Position numbers and translations under genes: made by a program
The notes under the pieces: model-generated
The model's database searches: none
The model's input: only the letters and a program-made list of their open reading frames with translations
Told to the model about the DNA's origin: nothing
In this document: positions 13,545 through 14,686 of the stretch, in pieces
How the letters are laid out: each line of letters starts with the position of its first letter
Position numbering within the stretch: position 1 is the first letter of the stretch
Assembly: GCA_963578625.1 (NCBI GenBank)
Contig: CAUZEO010000098.1
Span: forward strand, 1-14,686
Direction of reading: 5' to 3'
Length of the DNA: 14,686 nucleotides
Origin: CAUZEO01 sp963578625
GTDB taxonomy: Bacteria; Verrucomicrobiota; Kiritimatiellia; SLOV01

Positions 13545-13682
13545 ATGATTGCCGCCATGAATACGCTATTCGCCTTCATCCGCTTTGGTATCCTGGTCTT
13601 GTTGTCTGCCGGAGCGCGTAATTTTGCACTACTAAGTCCGAACCGAAACGCCACCTGCGAGTTTGCTCGGTGGAGCGCGTGA
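13545..13682 (+). pseudogene. Possible truncated gene start: signal-peptide-like ORF running into a repeat
   Basis: An ATG at 13545, preceded by GGGGGAAA, opens 45 codons. The first 23 residues (MIAAMNTLFAFIRFGILVLL plus SAG) look like a signal peptide or membrane helix. From 13611 the frame reads into the GGAGCGCGT repeat and stops at 13680-13682 inside the second repeat copy. This could be the surviving start of an exported-protein gene interrupted by repeat spread, or chance. No domain is recognisable. Confidence 0.25.
13611..13633 (+). repeat. Direct copy of the GGAGCGCGT repeat
   Basis: GGAGCGCGTAATTTTGCACT closely matches 13672-13691 (GGAGCGCGTGATTCTGCACT), and the similarity runs to 13633. 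It lies outside the main inverted repeat as a third copy, 61 bases before the second one. Confidence 0.65.
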
Positions 13683-13833
13683 TTCTGCACTACCGAATAC
13701 AATTGAAACGCCAGGAGCCCGAATTGCGCGAAGATGGAGCCTGCTCCCCACTCGCTCTGGATCGGGCTCTCGCGTTATCCTCTTTGGTGGTAGCGCAGAA
13801 TCACGCGCTCCCCGAGTAAACCTGGAGGTGGCG
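13649..13833. repeat. Large imperfect inverted repeat (about 45-base arms) with nested stem
   Basis: Left arm 13649-13694 and right arm 13789-13833 are reverse complements with about five mismatches and one single-base gap. The shared core is GGAGCGCGTGATTCTGC. Within the 94-base spacer, GAGCCCGA (13715-13722) and TCGGGCTC (13762-13769) form a second, perfect stem, and GGAGC/GCTCC a small inner one. The whole could fold as one long hairpin in DNA or RNA. It ends three bases from the stop codon of the alpha-galactosidase gene and faces the end of the Ldh-type gene. No transposase is encoded, so any mobility would be non-autonomous. Confidence 0.75.
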
Positions 13834-13836
13834 GTC

Positions 13837-14686
13837 TTACGCCCCCCGCAACTCGAACAACCGCGCCGAGTAGGGTTGCGGGAGTTCCACCGTGAGGATC
13901 CCGTCGCTGGACGAACACGGTGCCTGGGGTTGTGCTGGATAGGCCTGCCGGACCGTGGAGAGCTTGGCGACACCGGGCGGGAGCGGGAGTTGTACGCGCT
14001 TTTCCTTCGAATCCAACCGCCACACCGCCAACCAGGCTCTGTCTGTGTCGACACGGTAGAGACCGAAGGCATTGAAGGTGTCGATCTGCTCGATGGTGGG
14101 GCGGCCCAGGGGATAAAACGGTATGGCGCGAGGGATATCCGAACGAATCCTGTCTTTATACAACGCGATCGCCTCGTGCACGGCATCGCGCTGCTCATCG
14201 CTGATGAGCCAGAACTCGCCGGCGAGATGGATGCGCATGAGAATGCTGGTTACCATGTTGAATACCGCTTCCTCCCGGTCCCCGCTTTTCAGTGGATAGG
14301 ACCAGACCGCCAATTGCTCCGGCAGGATGGCGGCGGCACAACCAACCGCGACCGATGGATATAACTTGTAGTCGGTCTGGTCGGATGAGCTGCAGAGCTG
14401 GGTTCGGGAAAGCATTCCGTAATCGTTCCGCATTCCTCCCGAAGAGCAGTTTTCGAAAATGACATTCGGGTGGCGTGTACGCACGGCGTCGAACCAGTTG
14501 TAATACGCGCTCAGATGCTCCAGTGCCCCGTCTTCCGTGGAATCAGAGTCTCGATCCGTGCCCAGCATGGTCGTTCGGTTGTAATCCAGTTTCATGTACC
14601 CGAGTCCGTACTTTTCAATCACCCGGTCGAACGTCTCGTCGGCAAACGCGCGCACGTCGGGATGGCGGAAATCAAGGTGGTAGCAT
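13837..14686 (-). CDS. GH36 alpha-galactosidase (C-terminal part, cut by window edge)
   Basis: This is the C-terminal 282 residues of a glycoside hydrolase family 36 enzyme, which removes alpha-galactosyl groups from melibiose, raffinose or galactosylated polymers. The frame is open to the window end, so the N-terminus lies beyond it. In the visible fragment (residue 1 at 14685), the catalytic nucleophile is Asp34 in GLGYMKLDYN. ENCSSGGMRND (78-88) matches the family ExCxGGG-R-D block. The proposed acid/base is Asp102 in SSDQTD, 68 residues later, close to the spacing in known GH36 enzymes. The rest is the end of the barrel and a C-terminal beta domain (YSARLFELRGA). Alpha-N-acetylgalactosaminidase is a possible alternative activity. 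The inverted repeat at 13649-13833 abuts its stop codon. Confidence 0.93.
   Translation of the reverse strand, partial: CYHLDFRHPDVRAFADETFDRVIEKYGLGYMKLDYNRTTMLGTDRDSDSTEDGALEHLSAYYNWFDAVRTRHPNVIFENCSSGGMRNDYGMLSRTQLCSSSDQTDYKLYPSVAVGCAAAILPEQLAVWSYPLKSGDREEAVFNMVTSILMRIHLAGEFWLISDEQRDAVHEAIALYKDRIRSDIPRAIPFYPLGRPTIEQIDTFNAFGLYRVDTDRAWLAVWRLDSKEKRVQLPLPPGVAKLSTVRQAYPAQPQAPCSSSDGILTVELPQPYSARLFELRGA

Overview
The window looks like a chromosomal segment from a Gram-negative bacterium of the Verrucomicrobiota/Planctomycetota/Hydrogenedentota sort. This is an inference. It rests on large secreted multidomain proteins (a nuclease with lamin-tail and thrombospondin-3 repeats, and an FG-GAP/ASPIC-UnbV protein), on the C-terminal domain style of the nuclease, and on many short palindromic repeats between genes. 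No rRNA, tRNA, CRISPR array, phage or transposase gene was recognised.

Layout. Positions 1-3518 (+) hold the end of a peptide-type ABC importer operon: permease DppB (cut by the window edge), permease DppC, and ATPases DppD and DppF. Several of these genes overlap. Positions 3519-4217 hold no intact gene: an inverted repeat pair is followed by a decayed phosphonate-type (PhnD-like) substrate-binding protein gene, truncated, frameshifted and internally deleted. On the minus strand, 4218-6227 is ligA (NAD-dependent DNA ligase) and 6367-8925 encodes a secreted endonuclease/exonuclease/phosphatase protein. Positions 8926-9413 are a repeat-rich spacer. An aldo/keto reductase (9414-10355, -) and a secreted FG-GAP/ASPIC protein (10480-12012, -) follow. 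A spacer with three fold-back sequences separates that gene from a divergent Ldh2-type NAD(P)H oxidoreductase (12446-13507, +). A 330-base spacer with a large imperfect inverted repeat then leads to the C-terminal half of a GH36 alpha-galactosidase (13837 to the window end, -).

How the genes may work together. The four dpp genes form one transporter, with its binding protein presumably upstream of the window. The other genes look like single units. The alpha-galactosidase, Ldh-type dehydrogenase, aldo/keto reductase and secreted proteins fit a polymer- and sugar-scavenging lifestyle, but nothing in the sequence ties them into one pathway. I see no convincing novel multi-gene system. The most notable items are the PhnD-like relic, the family of CACGG/CCGTG-ended palindromic repeats, and the 185-base fold-back element beside the alpha-galactosidase gene.
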